This document shows, in pieces, positions 7,001 through 12,840 of a stretch of 12,840 nt of DNA. The stretch is from an uncultured Ignavibacteria bacterium (lineage in GTDB: Bacteria > Bacteroidota > Ignavibacteria > SZUA-365): contig CAJXSA010000068.1 in NCBI GenBank assembly GCA_913060595.1, forward strand, positions 1-12,840, given 5' to 3'. A program made the translations under genes and the position numbers. Below the pieces are notes generated by a model. It saw only the letters and a program-made list of their open reading frames with translations. It was not told the origin of the DNA and did no database searches. Numbering within the stretch: position 1 is the stretch's first letter; each line of letters opens with the position of its first letter.

Positions 7001-7917
7001 GTGGTCCAGTGGATGTTGTTGAGATTCCAGGCCAGGCGCGAGTACGGGATGCTCAACTGCGCGCTGCTCGTCGTCGTCTGGGAGGAAGGACCCGCGGTTG
7101 TCACCTGCAAGGGACCGCTGCCCGCGTCGGGCGGGACATAGCACTGAATCTGCGTGTCTGTCCAGAGAATGATCTCCCGCGACTGGGTATCGATCTCGAA
7201 GGCGGTGCTGGCGTTGTCCGCACTGCGGAAGCTGACGGTACCCGGCGAGCTCCCGAAATCCGTGCCGGTGATTGTCAGCACGGTGCGGTTGCCTGCGGGA
7301 TGGGGCCCCGACAGGCCGGTGATGGCCAGGGCCTGCACTTCATTGCCACCTCCCTTGTGCAGCGAATTCCCGCTGGACTGTCCGCGCACGCCGGACATTT
7401 CCCTCCACGGCTGTCCGGTAAGCATGATGATGCGGGGATAGAGCCCTGTGGTGATTTCCCCGTATTCGTCGAAGGGATCGGATGCCGTTCCTCTCAACGC
7501 GTCATATCGGATGAAACCCTGCTGCGCCGCCACCGCTTCCATGCGCAGCTCCGGCGGCAAGCCGCGCGGCGAGCCCCGGAGATATGATGGTGAGCAGAGC
7601 AGCAGTCCGCTCTCGCCGATACGCAGCCGCAGCTCATGGGATGTGTGCTGTATCTGCATGCCGACGCGGCCACCCATGGTGAAGATTTCAATCTCGGGCT
7701 CGGAGAGCGTTCCCTTGAACAGCTTTCGCACGCGCAGGAGGTGGGAGGTATGGATGTTCGCCCCGGTCGCATCCCAGAAGGAGACCGCATCGAGCACTTC
7801 GACTTCTGCGATGATTTCCGCTTCCGCGAGGCGGTCGGCGAGCGGCACCGGCGTGATCTGGGCGGCAAGTGACAGGGGAAGGATGAGGAGGATTGCAGCG
7901 ATATACAGAATTCGCAT
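4096..7917 (-). CDS. Secreted multidomain matrixin-like metalloprotease with T9SS sorting domain
   Basis: A 1273-residue secreted protein. ATG 7917 is preferred over the in-frame TTG at 7932 because a classic signal peptide starts there (residues 1-20, ending LAAQ). Then follow a region of unknown fold (about 21-190), an IPT/TIG Ig-like domain (about 195-290) and a zinc-protease domain (about 295-480). The protease motif HELGHGMQLGH at 434-444 supplies His434, Glu435, His438 and His444, and VMYYAI at 450-455 is the likely Met-turn. The glycine usual at the eighth position of HExxHxxGxxH is Gln. Next come two 'NAGPD' Ig/PKD-like domains (about 491-568 and 570-825), the second interrupted by an insert of about 180 residues. 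After a 'GNW' beta-rich segment (about 833-960) come further beta-rich sequence, an Fn3-like domain (about 1086-1185) and a T9SS type A C-terminal domain (about 1193-1273). It is probably exported by Sec, then T9SS, and released or anchored at the cell surface. The substrate is unknown. A terminator follows at 4026-4052. Confidence 0.9.
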   Translation of the reverse strand: MRILYIAAILLILPLSLAAQITPVPLADRLAEAEIIAEVEVLDAVSFWDATGANIHTSHLLRVRKLFKGTLSEPEIEIFTMGGRVGMQIQHTSHELRLRIGESGLLLCSPSYLRGSPRGLPPELRMEAVAAQQGFIRYDALRGTASDPFDEYGEITTGLYPRIIMLTGQPWREMSGVRGQSSGNSLHKGGGNEVQALAITGLSGPHPAGNRTVLTITGTDFGSSPGTVSFRSADNASTAFEIDTQSREIILWTDTQIQCYVPPDAGSGPLQVTTAGPSSQTTTSSAQLSIPYSRLAWNLNNIHWTTDHVDDNGNGGYTWRMNTTFAGNAARRAAFIDQLEAWRCATTTNRVNWDVGPDTSLAAIAADGVNIAMMGGLPGGVLGRCTSRWYLSYCPPDTVAWLYEMDIAFGTAYSWEYTGTPASGVYDFRSVALHELGHGMQLGHAAASAQVMYYAIGSGTTKRVLQSNDIAGAQNAMDASVAANPCGGIPITAQLANAGPDLAVCTGGSKLLVARGGTQYAWTIPPSSTVLSTDAAYTASPASTTTYRVTVSNSTCALTSSDDVTVTVQSPLVSNAGPDVGICPSGSASIGNAGVSASDYTSTGSTTGTGSTILFRTGARDCRTQFLFTAAELQALGMSAGFITRLSFSIASGNTATQAMNGFNVRLAHTSATALNTGFQSASFTTVYSASSYTPSGSGWQPLDLQPWFQWNGLDNLLVEVCFDNNSSGTSYVINLTGHGSSFLTTYNYSSQGGVQGCTLGSAFISTARPLTRFTVASEGYSWSPASGLSNPYVSNPTASPAATTTYTLTTTTSAGCADTDQVTVTMHPANPTALTWDADVDSDWGTVGNWDSPCATPDAGDAVTIPSGVTPPTGVPSLTLASLAVDNSGGISLANPLTVTGTLTLSSGTITLSNDDLTIGGSGSISGGGASSHVVTTGSGMLVQQNLGSGGRSGSVLFPVGSSTTYTPVTLQNSGTADAFGVRVLDGVRDGGLTGTPLTTHAVAKTWDIEESVAGGSNATVTLQWNAGDELSLFSRGSSYVAHHDGSTWSALQAPSAASGSNPYTQSATGVSSFSPFSVGDNASPLPVELTAFTGRFDGQRVALQWRTATELSNYGFHVQRRTERTAWTTLAFVRGSGTVNTPQSYDYIDGALPPGSQWHYRLRQEDRDGTVTYGPEITVTRAQPASVTLSPAWPQPASATAHVRVTMPVAERVQLILCDMAGREILRLRDERLAAGTHLFRIPTGDLRTGSYMLLLRGSGSVQRSRLVVLR

Positions 7918-7918
7918 G

Positions 7919-7953
7919 ACAGCACCACGCAATTCAATGGAGAGAGGTGCTGT
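7919..7953 (-). promoter_or_regulatory. Inverted repeat in the leader next to the metalloprotease start codon
   Basis: ACAGCACC (7919-7926 on the plus strand) is perfectly complementary to GGTGCTGT (7946-7953), an 8-bp stem with a 19-base loop. On the minus-strand transcript the 3' arm ends one base before the ATG at 7917 and contains the only purine-rich GTGGTG that could act as a weak ribosome-binding site. If formed, the hairpin would limit initiation. It might equally be a protein-binding site or chance. Confidence 0.35.
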
Positions 7954-8000
7954 AATATATAAAGGATATTGTCTGTCCGCTATTAATATTCTGTAATGAA

Positions 8001-8033
8001 AAACGCCCTCCCCGGGAAACGGGGAGGGCGTTT
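8001..8033 (-). terminator. Rho-independent terminator of the DUF4397 repeat gene
   Basis: A 14-bp perfect stem (8001-8014 with 8020-8033) and a 5-base loop lie 21 bases beyond the stop codon at 8055. On the minus strand the stem runs into TTTTT, the complement of 7999-8003. This is a strong intrinsic terminator in the minus direction. The opposite direction has only TTT, so it is mainly unidirectional. Confidence 0.88.
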
Positions 8034-8054
8034 GAATCTGCCGACTGTGTGTTG

Positions 8055-11000
8055 CTAACGAACGACAGACACCGTCGTGGATGTGATGCCGGCAGAGGTT
8101 GAAAGAAGGACCCGGTAGAGGCCGGGGGCCAGGTTGGCCGTGTTGATGTTCGCGTCATAGACGCCCGGGGCGAGCTGACCGCGGTCGGCGGTGTACACCT
8201 CGCGACCGCTGATGTCGAAGACCCGCAGGGTGACCGCGGCGTCGCGCTCGACGGCGAAACGCAGGGTTGCCTGCTCACGGGCGGGATTCGGATAGGCGGA
8301 AAGCGCCTGCACAGGCAGCGGGGCATTGTCACCGCGGACGGAAGTCACGCCGGAAAGCGGAATCACGGTGCCGTCACCGAGGGCGGCGAACAGTCCGAAG
8401 GGTGCACCGTCGTTGTTCTGCGCCGGGGCGAGGAAGCCGGAGGCGAAGACGACTGCCGATCCGCCGTCAAGCGTGTTCAGCTCGGCGCGGAAAGATGCCA
8501 CCACCGTGCTGTTGTCGCTGCCGGGCGTCACGTCGAGCGTGTAGCTGCCGGCAGGAACGTTGAAGTAGGAGGTGAAATCACCATAGGCAGCGTCATCGAC
8601 GAGCGTCGCGACGTCACGGGCGAGTACGTCCACGGTCGGGGCGTCGGTTGCTCCGTGGAACACGGTCAGATCCACACCGTCATTCATGGCGGACAGCTGC
8701 GCATCCTCCTTGATGTAGAGGCGGAAGCCGGTTTCGCGGCCGTCAGGATTCGAGGCGAACTGCATGGGATTGAGCACGCCGCTGGCCATGGCGACATATG
8801 CCATGCGGTCTTCGAGATTCACGGTGAACTCCGCGATCACGTCATCGGCGGACATGCTGCTGCCGGGAGCGACGCCGACGGTGAGGTCAGCACCCGCGGG
8901 CACGTCCACGAAGGGCGTGGCGGGACGGAAGGCGAAGTCATCGAGAAGCAGCGTGCCGTTCAGGTAGATGTCCACCTGGTCCGCGCCGGGGTCGGCCGCG
9001 TTGTGAATGACCTGCAGACGGGCAGTCGGCGCATCTGCCATGGGCAGGGCGATGACCGTGCCGTCGGGAAGCGCAGCGTACAGTCCGAAGGCCGCACCAT
9101 CCATGTTGTTCATCGGGGCGAGGAAGCCGGATGCGAAGACCACGGCCGCGCCGCCGCCGAGACCGCTCAGGTCTGCGGTGTAGCTTGCAACGATCGTGCT
9201 GTTGTCCATGCCGGGCGTGATGTCGAGCGTATAGCTGGCGGCGGGGACAGAGAAGTACGGGGTCATGTCACCGTAGGCGGCGTCATCGACGAGCGTACCC
9301 ACGCCGCGTGCGATCACGTCGACGGCCGGGGCGTCCGTGGCGCCATGAAGCACCTTGAGGTCCACCTCGCCGGCATTCATGCCGCTCTCGCGAGCGTCGT
9401 CCGCTGTAAAGAGCGTGAAGGCGATATCCTTCATGTCGGGATTGGCGGCGAACATGGTCGGATCGAGAACGCCGTTGGCGATGGCGATGTAGGAACCGCC
9501 GTCCGCGAGCGTCGGAGTGAAGGTGGCGATGATGTCCTGCGCACCCGTGCTGTTCGCCGGTGCGACGCCGATCGAAAGCTGCACGTCGGCCGGGACGTCC
9601 ACGAAGGGTGTGGCCGCACGGAAGGCGAAGTCATCGAGCAGGATGGAGCCGTTCAGGTAAATGTCGACCTGCTCCGCGGCAGGATCGGCGGCATTGTGGA
9701 TAACCTGCAGACGGGCCTGCGGCGTGCGCGGGGCCGGAAGCGTGACCACGCTGCCATCGGGGAGTGCGGCGAAGATACCAAACGCGGCACCGTTCATGTT
9801 GTCCATCGGGGAGAGGAAGCCGGATGCAAAGACCACGGCCGCGCCGCCGCCGAGGGCGGAGAGATCGGCCGCGAAGCTTGCGACCACGGTGCTGTTGTCA
9901 TTCCCCGGAGTGACATCCAGGATGTAGCTGCCGGCGGGAACGGAGAAATACGGGGTCATGTCGCCATAGGCGGCGTCATCGACGAGCGTGCCCACACCAC
10001 GTGCGATCACGTCGACGGCGGGCGCATCGGTCGCGCCGTGCAGGACGCGAAGATCCACTTCACCGGCGTTCATTGCCTGCTCACGGCCCATGTCGGCGGT
10101 GAAAAGGGTGAAACCGATGTTCTTCATGTCGGGATTGGCGGCGAACATGGTCGGGTCCAGGACGCCGTTGGCGACGACGATGTAGGTCTCGTCGGCCATG
10201 AGCTGCGTGTTGAAGGTCGCGATGATGTCACCGGCGGAGGTGCTGGTCGACGGTGCGACACCGATCGCGAGGGGAGTGCCGGCCGGCAGGTCCATGTACG
10301 GGGTGGCTGCACGGAAAGCGAAATCGTTGATGGCCAGCTTGTTGTTGATGTAAATGTCCACCACGTCGGCGCCGGGGTCGGCGGCGTTGTGAATCACCTG
10401 GACGCGGGCCGTCGGAGCGGATGCCTGGGCGAGTTCGAGGACGGTGCCGTCAGGAAGCACGGCGATCAGTCCGAACGCGGGACCCTGCTTGTTGTGGCCG
10501 GGAGCGAGGAAACCGGATGCGAGTACCACGCCGGCACCGCCGCCAAGAGCGGAAAGATCGGCTGCGAAGCTCGCGACGATGGTGTTGTTGTCGCTGCCGG
10601 GCGTGACATCAAGGATGTAGCTGGCTGCGGGAACAGAGAAATACGGGGTCATGTCGCCGTAGGCGGCGTCATCGACCAGTGTGCCCACGCCGCGTGCGAT
10701 CACGTCGACTGTCGGGGCGTCAGTTGCACCGTGCACAACTTTCAGGTCCACCTCGCCGGCGTTCATACCGCTTTCGCGAGCGTCGTCAGCGGTGAAGAGG
10801 GTGAACGCGATGCTTTTCATGTCGGGATTGGGATTGAATCCGTTGGGATCGAGCACGCCGTTCGCCACGGCGATATAGCTGCCGCCGTCATCGAGCGTCG
10901 GGGTGAACGTGGCGATGATGTCCTGGGGACCGGTGCTGCTCGCAGGGGCCACGCCGATGGAGAGCTGCACTTCTGCGGGCACATCGACGAAAGGCGTGGC

Positions 11001-11861
11001 GGCGCGGAAAGCGAAATCATCGAGGAGAATGCTGCCGTTCAGGTAGATGTCGACCTGGGAGGCGGCCGGATCTGCAGCATTGTGAATGACCTGCAGGCGG
11101 GCCTGCGGCGCCGGGGCGGCAGGCAGCGCAACGACGTTGCCGTCGGGCAGTGCGGCGAAGAGACCGAAAGCCTGGCCGTTCATGTTGTTGGCCGGAGCGA
11201 GGAAGCCGGAAGCGAAGACCACGGCCGCGCCGCCGCCGAGGGCGGTCAGATCAGCCGCGAAGCTCGCGACGATGGTGTTGTTGTCGTTGCCCGGAGTGAT
11301 GTCAAGCGTATAGCTTGCGGCCGGAACGGAGAAGTACGGGGTCATGTCGCCGTAAGCGGCGTCGTCGACGAGCGTGCCCACGCCGCGTGCGATCACGTCG
11401 ACTGCGGGAGCGTCGGTGGCGCCGTGCAGCACCTTCAGGTCCACCTCACCGGCATTCATGCCGCTTTCCCGTCCGTCGTCGGCGGTGAACAGGGTGAACG
11501 CAGTGCTGTTCATTTCAGGATTGGCGACAAACATAGTCGGGTCGAGCACGCCATTGGCAACGGCGACATAGGTTTTTCCTGCGTCAAGGGTCGGGGTGAA
11601 CGTGGCGATGATGTCCCCCGGACCGGTGCTGTTCGCAGGAGCGACGCCGATGGACAGCGCGACGCCGGCGGGCACGTCCACGAAAGGCGTGGCGGCGCGG
11701 AAGGCGAAATCATCGAGCAGAATGCTGCCGTTCAGGTAGATGTCGACCTGCGAGGCGGCCGGATCTGCGGCATTGTGAATGACCTGCAGGCGGGCCTGCT
11801 GAGCGGTCATCGTTGTTGCAGCGAGAAATGCTGCCAGGAAAAGCGAGACGGTGTACTTCAT
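8055..11861 (-). CDS. Secreted five-repeat DUF4397 protein with T9SS sorting domain
   Basis: A 1268-residue exported protein. A Sec signal peptide (residues 1 to about 20) is followed by five tandem units at residues 23-253, 254-484, 485-715, 716-946 and 947 to about 1176. Each unit has two DUF4397-like halves. Half A begins ARLQVIHNAADP and contains VDIYLNG and DDFAFRAATPFVDVPA. Half B begins VDLKVLHGATDAP and contains VDVIARGVG, LVDDAAYGDMTPYFSVPA and SYTLDITPG. The protein thus carries ten DUF4397-like modules in A-B order. A T9SS type A C-terminal domain (about 1190-1268, from YPNPAREQ) closes it. Units 1, 2 and 4 are very alike in half A, unit 3 differs (YINNKLAINDF) and unit 5 is most divergent and one residue shorter. 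No catalytic motif is visible, so a structural, adhesive or binding role at the cell surface is likely. ATG 11861 fits the signal peptide; GAAAGAGA lies just upstream. It is flanked by terminators and is probably monocistronic. Confidence 0.9.
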   Translation of the reverse strand: MKYTVSLFLAAFLAATTMTAQQARLQVIHNAADPAASQVDIYLNGSILLDDFAFRAATPFVDVPAGVALSIGVAPANSTGPGDIIATFTPTLDAGKTYVAVANGVLDPTMFVANPEMNSTAFTLFTADDGRESGMNAGEVDLKVLHGATDAPAVDVIARGVGTLVDDAAYGDMTPYFSVPAASYTLDITPGNDNNTIVASFAADLTALGGGAAVVFASGFLAPANNMNGQAFGLFAALPDGNVVALPAAPAPQARLQVIHNAADPAASQVDIYLNGSILLDDFAFRAATPFVDVPAEVQLSIGVAPASSTGPQDIIATFTPTLDDGGSYIAVANGVLDPNGFNPNPDMKSIAFTLFTADDARESGMNAGEVDLKVVHGATDAPTVDVIARGVGTLVDDAAYGDMTPYFSVPAASYILDVTPGSDNNTIVASFAADLSALGGGAGVVLASGFLAPGHNKQGPAFGLIAVLPDGTVLELAQASAPTARVQVIHNAADPGADVVDIYINNKLAINDFAFRAATPYMDLPAGTPLAIGVAPSTSTSAGDIIATFNTQLMADETYIVVANGVLDPTMFAANPDMKNIGFTLFTADMGREQAMNAGEVDLRVLHGATDAPAVDVIARGVGTLVDDAAYGDMTPYFSVPAGSYILDVTPGNDNSTVVASFAADLSALGGGAAVVFASGFLSPMDNMNGAAFGIFAALPDGSVVTLPAPRTPQARLQVIHNAADPAAEQVDIYLNGSILLDDFAFRAATPFVDVPADVQLSIGVAPANSTGAQDIIATFTPTLADGGSYIAIANGVLDPTMFAANPDMKDIAFTLFTADDARESGMNAGEVDLKVLHGATDAPAVDVIARGVGTLVDDAAYGDMTPYFSVPAASYTLDITPGMDNSTIVASYTADLSGLGGGAAVVFASGFLAPMNNMDGAAFGLYAALPDGTVIALPMADAPTARLQVIHNAADPGADQVDIYLNGTLLLDDFAFRPATPFVDVPAGADLTVGVAPGSSMSADDVIAEFTVNLEDRMAYVAMASGVLNPMQFASNPDGRETGFRLYIKEDAQLSAMNDGVDLTVFHGATDAPTVDVLARDVATLVDDAAYGDFTSYFNVPAGSYTLDVTPGSDNSTVVASFRAELNTLDGGSAVVFASGFLAPAQNNDGAPFGLFAALGDGTVIPLSGVTSVRGDNAPLPVQALSAYPNPAREQATLRFAVERDAAVTLRVFDISGREVYTADRGQLAPGVYDANINTANLAPGLYRVLLSTSAGITSTTVSVVR
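8331..11795 (-). repeat. Array of five 693-bp in-frame coding repeats
   Basis: The ARLQ/ARVQ codons that open each unit start at 11795, 11102, 10409, 9716 and 9023, so the spacing is 693 bases four times over. The fifth unit, which ends near 8331-8333, is one codon shorter (AMNDG-VDL instead of AMNAGEVDL). DNA identity is locally very high: about 70 bases ending units 1 and 2 on the plus strand (11730-11799 and 11037-11106) differ at only two positions. Confidence 0.93.
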
Positions 11862-12010
11862 GATAGTCTCTTTCAGTAATGTGACAGAATACGTAACGGA
11901 TTTGCAGATTTATTAAGTGTCTATGTAATCAGGCAGTTTTGTTAGACAGAATTACAACACGATGAGAGGTTGTGGAAGTTCCCCGACCGGATGATTTTTC
12001 CCACTAGCGG
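11862..12010. other. Intergenic leader region of the DUF4397 repeat gene
   Basis: About 150 bases, AT-rich compared with the flanking genes. It must hold the promoter of the minus-strand repeat gene because a terminator lies directly upstream. TAATTCTG on the minus strand (complement of 11945-11952) resembles a TAnnTTTG box with one mismatch, but I see no matching -33 element. I found no small gene. Confidence 0.4.
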
Positions 12011-12040
12011 AAAAAAAAGAGGCTCCCCGCGGGGAGCCTC
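12011..12040 (-). terminator. Rho-independent terminator of the right-edge gene
   Basis: A perfect 22-base palindrome (12019-12040) can form a 9-bp GC-rich stem with a CGCG tetraloop. On the minus strand it is followed by eight T residues (complement of 12011-12018). It lies 22 bases past the stop codon at 12063 and separates this gene from the DUF4397 repeat gene. Confidence 0.92.
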
Positions 12041-12062
12041 CGTACCTGTACTACGGTGAGTG

Positions 12063-12840
12063 CTAGCGTGCGATGACGAGCATGCGGCTGACGACCTGGC
12101 CACCGGCCTGGAGGCGGTAGATGTAGTTGCCTGCGGGCAGGGCGGAACCTGCATCGCTGAGGCCGCTCCAGGTGGCGACGTGCACGCCGGCGTCACGCAG
12201 ACCGCTGTAGACGGTCGCGACGCGCTGTCCGAGGGCGTTGAAGACTTCAAGTGTCACCGAGGCGGCTTCCGGGAGGGAGTACTGGAAGTTCGTTCCGGAA
12301 AGCACGGGATTCGGGGAGTTCTGCTCGAGGGCGAGTTCGAAGCCGTTTACGCCGCTTGCGGCTTTCGGACGACCCTTGCCGGTCTTGATGATGTCAAGAA
12401 AGTCGGTGCCGACGAAAGAACGACCATCGCTGAGCATACCGGTGACGGTCACAGGGACGCAGTCATTGTTGCTCACCATGCCCAGCGTGCCAAGGACTGC
12501 CTGGCGCTGGAAGCGGAAGCCGAGATCCTTGATGTAGTCGGTGCCGCTGTTGCAGTCGTAGCAGCTGGAGGGCACGCCCATGAACGGTGCGGCGACGTCT
12601 TTCCATTCGGCCTTGCCGGTGGGCGAAACGCCGTTGAGCGTGACGGTGGACGCGTCGATGGCCGCGACGTCAAACCAGGAGGTACCGAGCACTGCAACAG
12701 GCAGCTTGCCGTTGCTGCGCACGTTGAAGGAGTTGGGGCACTCATTCGGCTTCACATCGACGAAGACGCTCAGCGGCAGGGCGACGACGGTGCCGTTCGG
12801 CAGCGCGGCGAAGGGTCCGAACGGCAGACCGTTCTGATTC
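12063..12840 (-). CDS. DUF4397-type T9SS cargo protein, C-terminal part (runs off right edge)
   Basis: The last 259 codons of a larger gene whose start lies beyond the right edge. The first visible residues, NGLPFGPFAALPNGTVVALP, match the end of half B in the neighbouring repeat protein (AFGLFAALPDGNVVALP), so the missing part probably carries DUF4397 modules. The next segment is a 'VDVKPNECPNSFNV...LPVAVLGT' domain of about 120 residues. I know this pattern from other secreted bacterial proteins (VDIKPGSCPNPLNV type), with cysteine-containing motifs CPN, CYDC and NDC. After a spacer (KTGKGRPKAASG) comes a T9SS type A C-terminal domain of about 85 residues starting at LEQNSPNP and ending VVSRMLVIAR. 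The frame is open across GTG 12755, which is an internal valine codon rather than a start. The gene is probably a paralogue of the repeat gene, transcribed separately and ended by the terminator at 12011-12040. Confidence 0.88.
   Translation of the reverse strand, partial: NQNGLPFGPFAALPNGTVVALPLSVFVDVKPNECPNSFNVRSNGKLPVAVLGTSWFDVAAIDASTVTLNGVSPTGKAEWKDVAAPFMGVPSSCYDCNSGTDYIKDLGFRFQRQAVLGTLGMVSNNDCVPVTVTGMLSDGRSFVGTDFLDIIKTGKGRPKAASGVNGFELALEQNSPNPVLSGTNFQYSLPEAASVTLEVFNALGQRVATVYSGLRDAGVHVATWSGLSDAGSALPAGNYIYRLQAGGQVVSRMLVIAR

Noticed and set aside
8655..11879. A 1074-codon open frame on the plus strand across the DUF4397 repeats
   Set aside because: It is antisense to the repeat gene. Because the repeat length is a multiple of three, a stop-free antisense frame in one unit stays open through all units. 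Its product is Gly/Arg/His/Asp-rich with no signal peptide or domain, while the minus frame has a signal peptide, DUF4397 motifs and a T9SS signal.
12063..12755. A separate 230-residue gene starting at GTG 12755
   Set aside because: The frame remains open to the window edge and the sequence upstream of the GTG matches the end of a DUF4397 module, so the GTG is an internal valine codon.
8055..12840. A CRISPR-like or mobile repeat structure
   Set aside because: The repeats are 693-bp coding units with intact reading frame. There are no short spaced palindromic repeats, transposase frames or terminal inverted repeats.

Overview
The window looks like chromosome from a GC-rich member of the Bacteroidota/Ignavibacteriota (FCB) group. 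Three large minus-strand genes end in C-terminal domains that resemble the type A sorting domain of the type IX secretion system (T9SS). The other supports are the 'NAGPD...C' Ig-like repeats, the 'PLPVELTAF' Fn3-like block, weak Shine-Dalgarno signals and TAnnTT-type -10 elements. I cannot name the species.

Layout from left to right. Bases 1-616 (minus) hold the N-terminal 205 residues of an SLC13/DASS permease that runs off the left edge. Bases 765-1022 (plus) hold a short remnant of a GNAT/carbon-nitrogen hydrolase fusion gene that seems to have lost its middle. Bases 1095-1973 (plus) encode an unrecognised lipoprotein. Convergent to it, 2011-3909 (minus) encodes a TonB-dependent receptor with the CxxxM and HxM motifs of OprC/NosA-type copper receptors. 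Bases 4096-7917 (minus) encode a 1273-residue secreted multidomain matrixin-like metalloprotease. Bases 8055-11861 (minus) encode a 1268-residue secreted protein made of five tandem repeats of about 231 residues, each a pair of DUF4397-like domains. Bases 12063-12840 (minus) are the C-terminal part of a second DUF4397-type T9SS cargo protein that runs off the right edge.

The minus-strand genes do not form one operon. Strong hairpin terminators follow the genes ending at 4096, 8055 and 12063, so each appears to be its own transcription unit. The three secreted proteins share an export logic: Sec signal peptide where visible, beta-rich repeats, and a T9SS signal for secretion or surface attachment. 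The copper receptor also acts at the outer membrane but shows no direct functional link to them. I see no RNA genes, CRISPR arrays or mobile elements. The most notable items are the exact-length DUF4397 repeat array with a neighbouring paralogue, the copper-site motif of the receptor, the internally deleted GNAT-nitrilase remnant and the non-canonical zinc motif of the protease.
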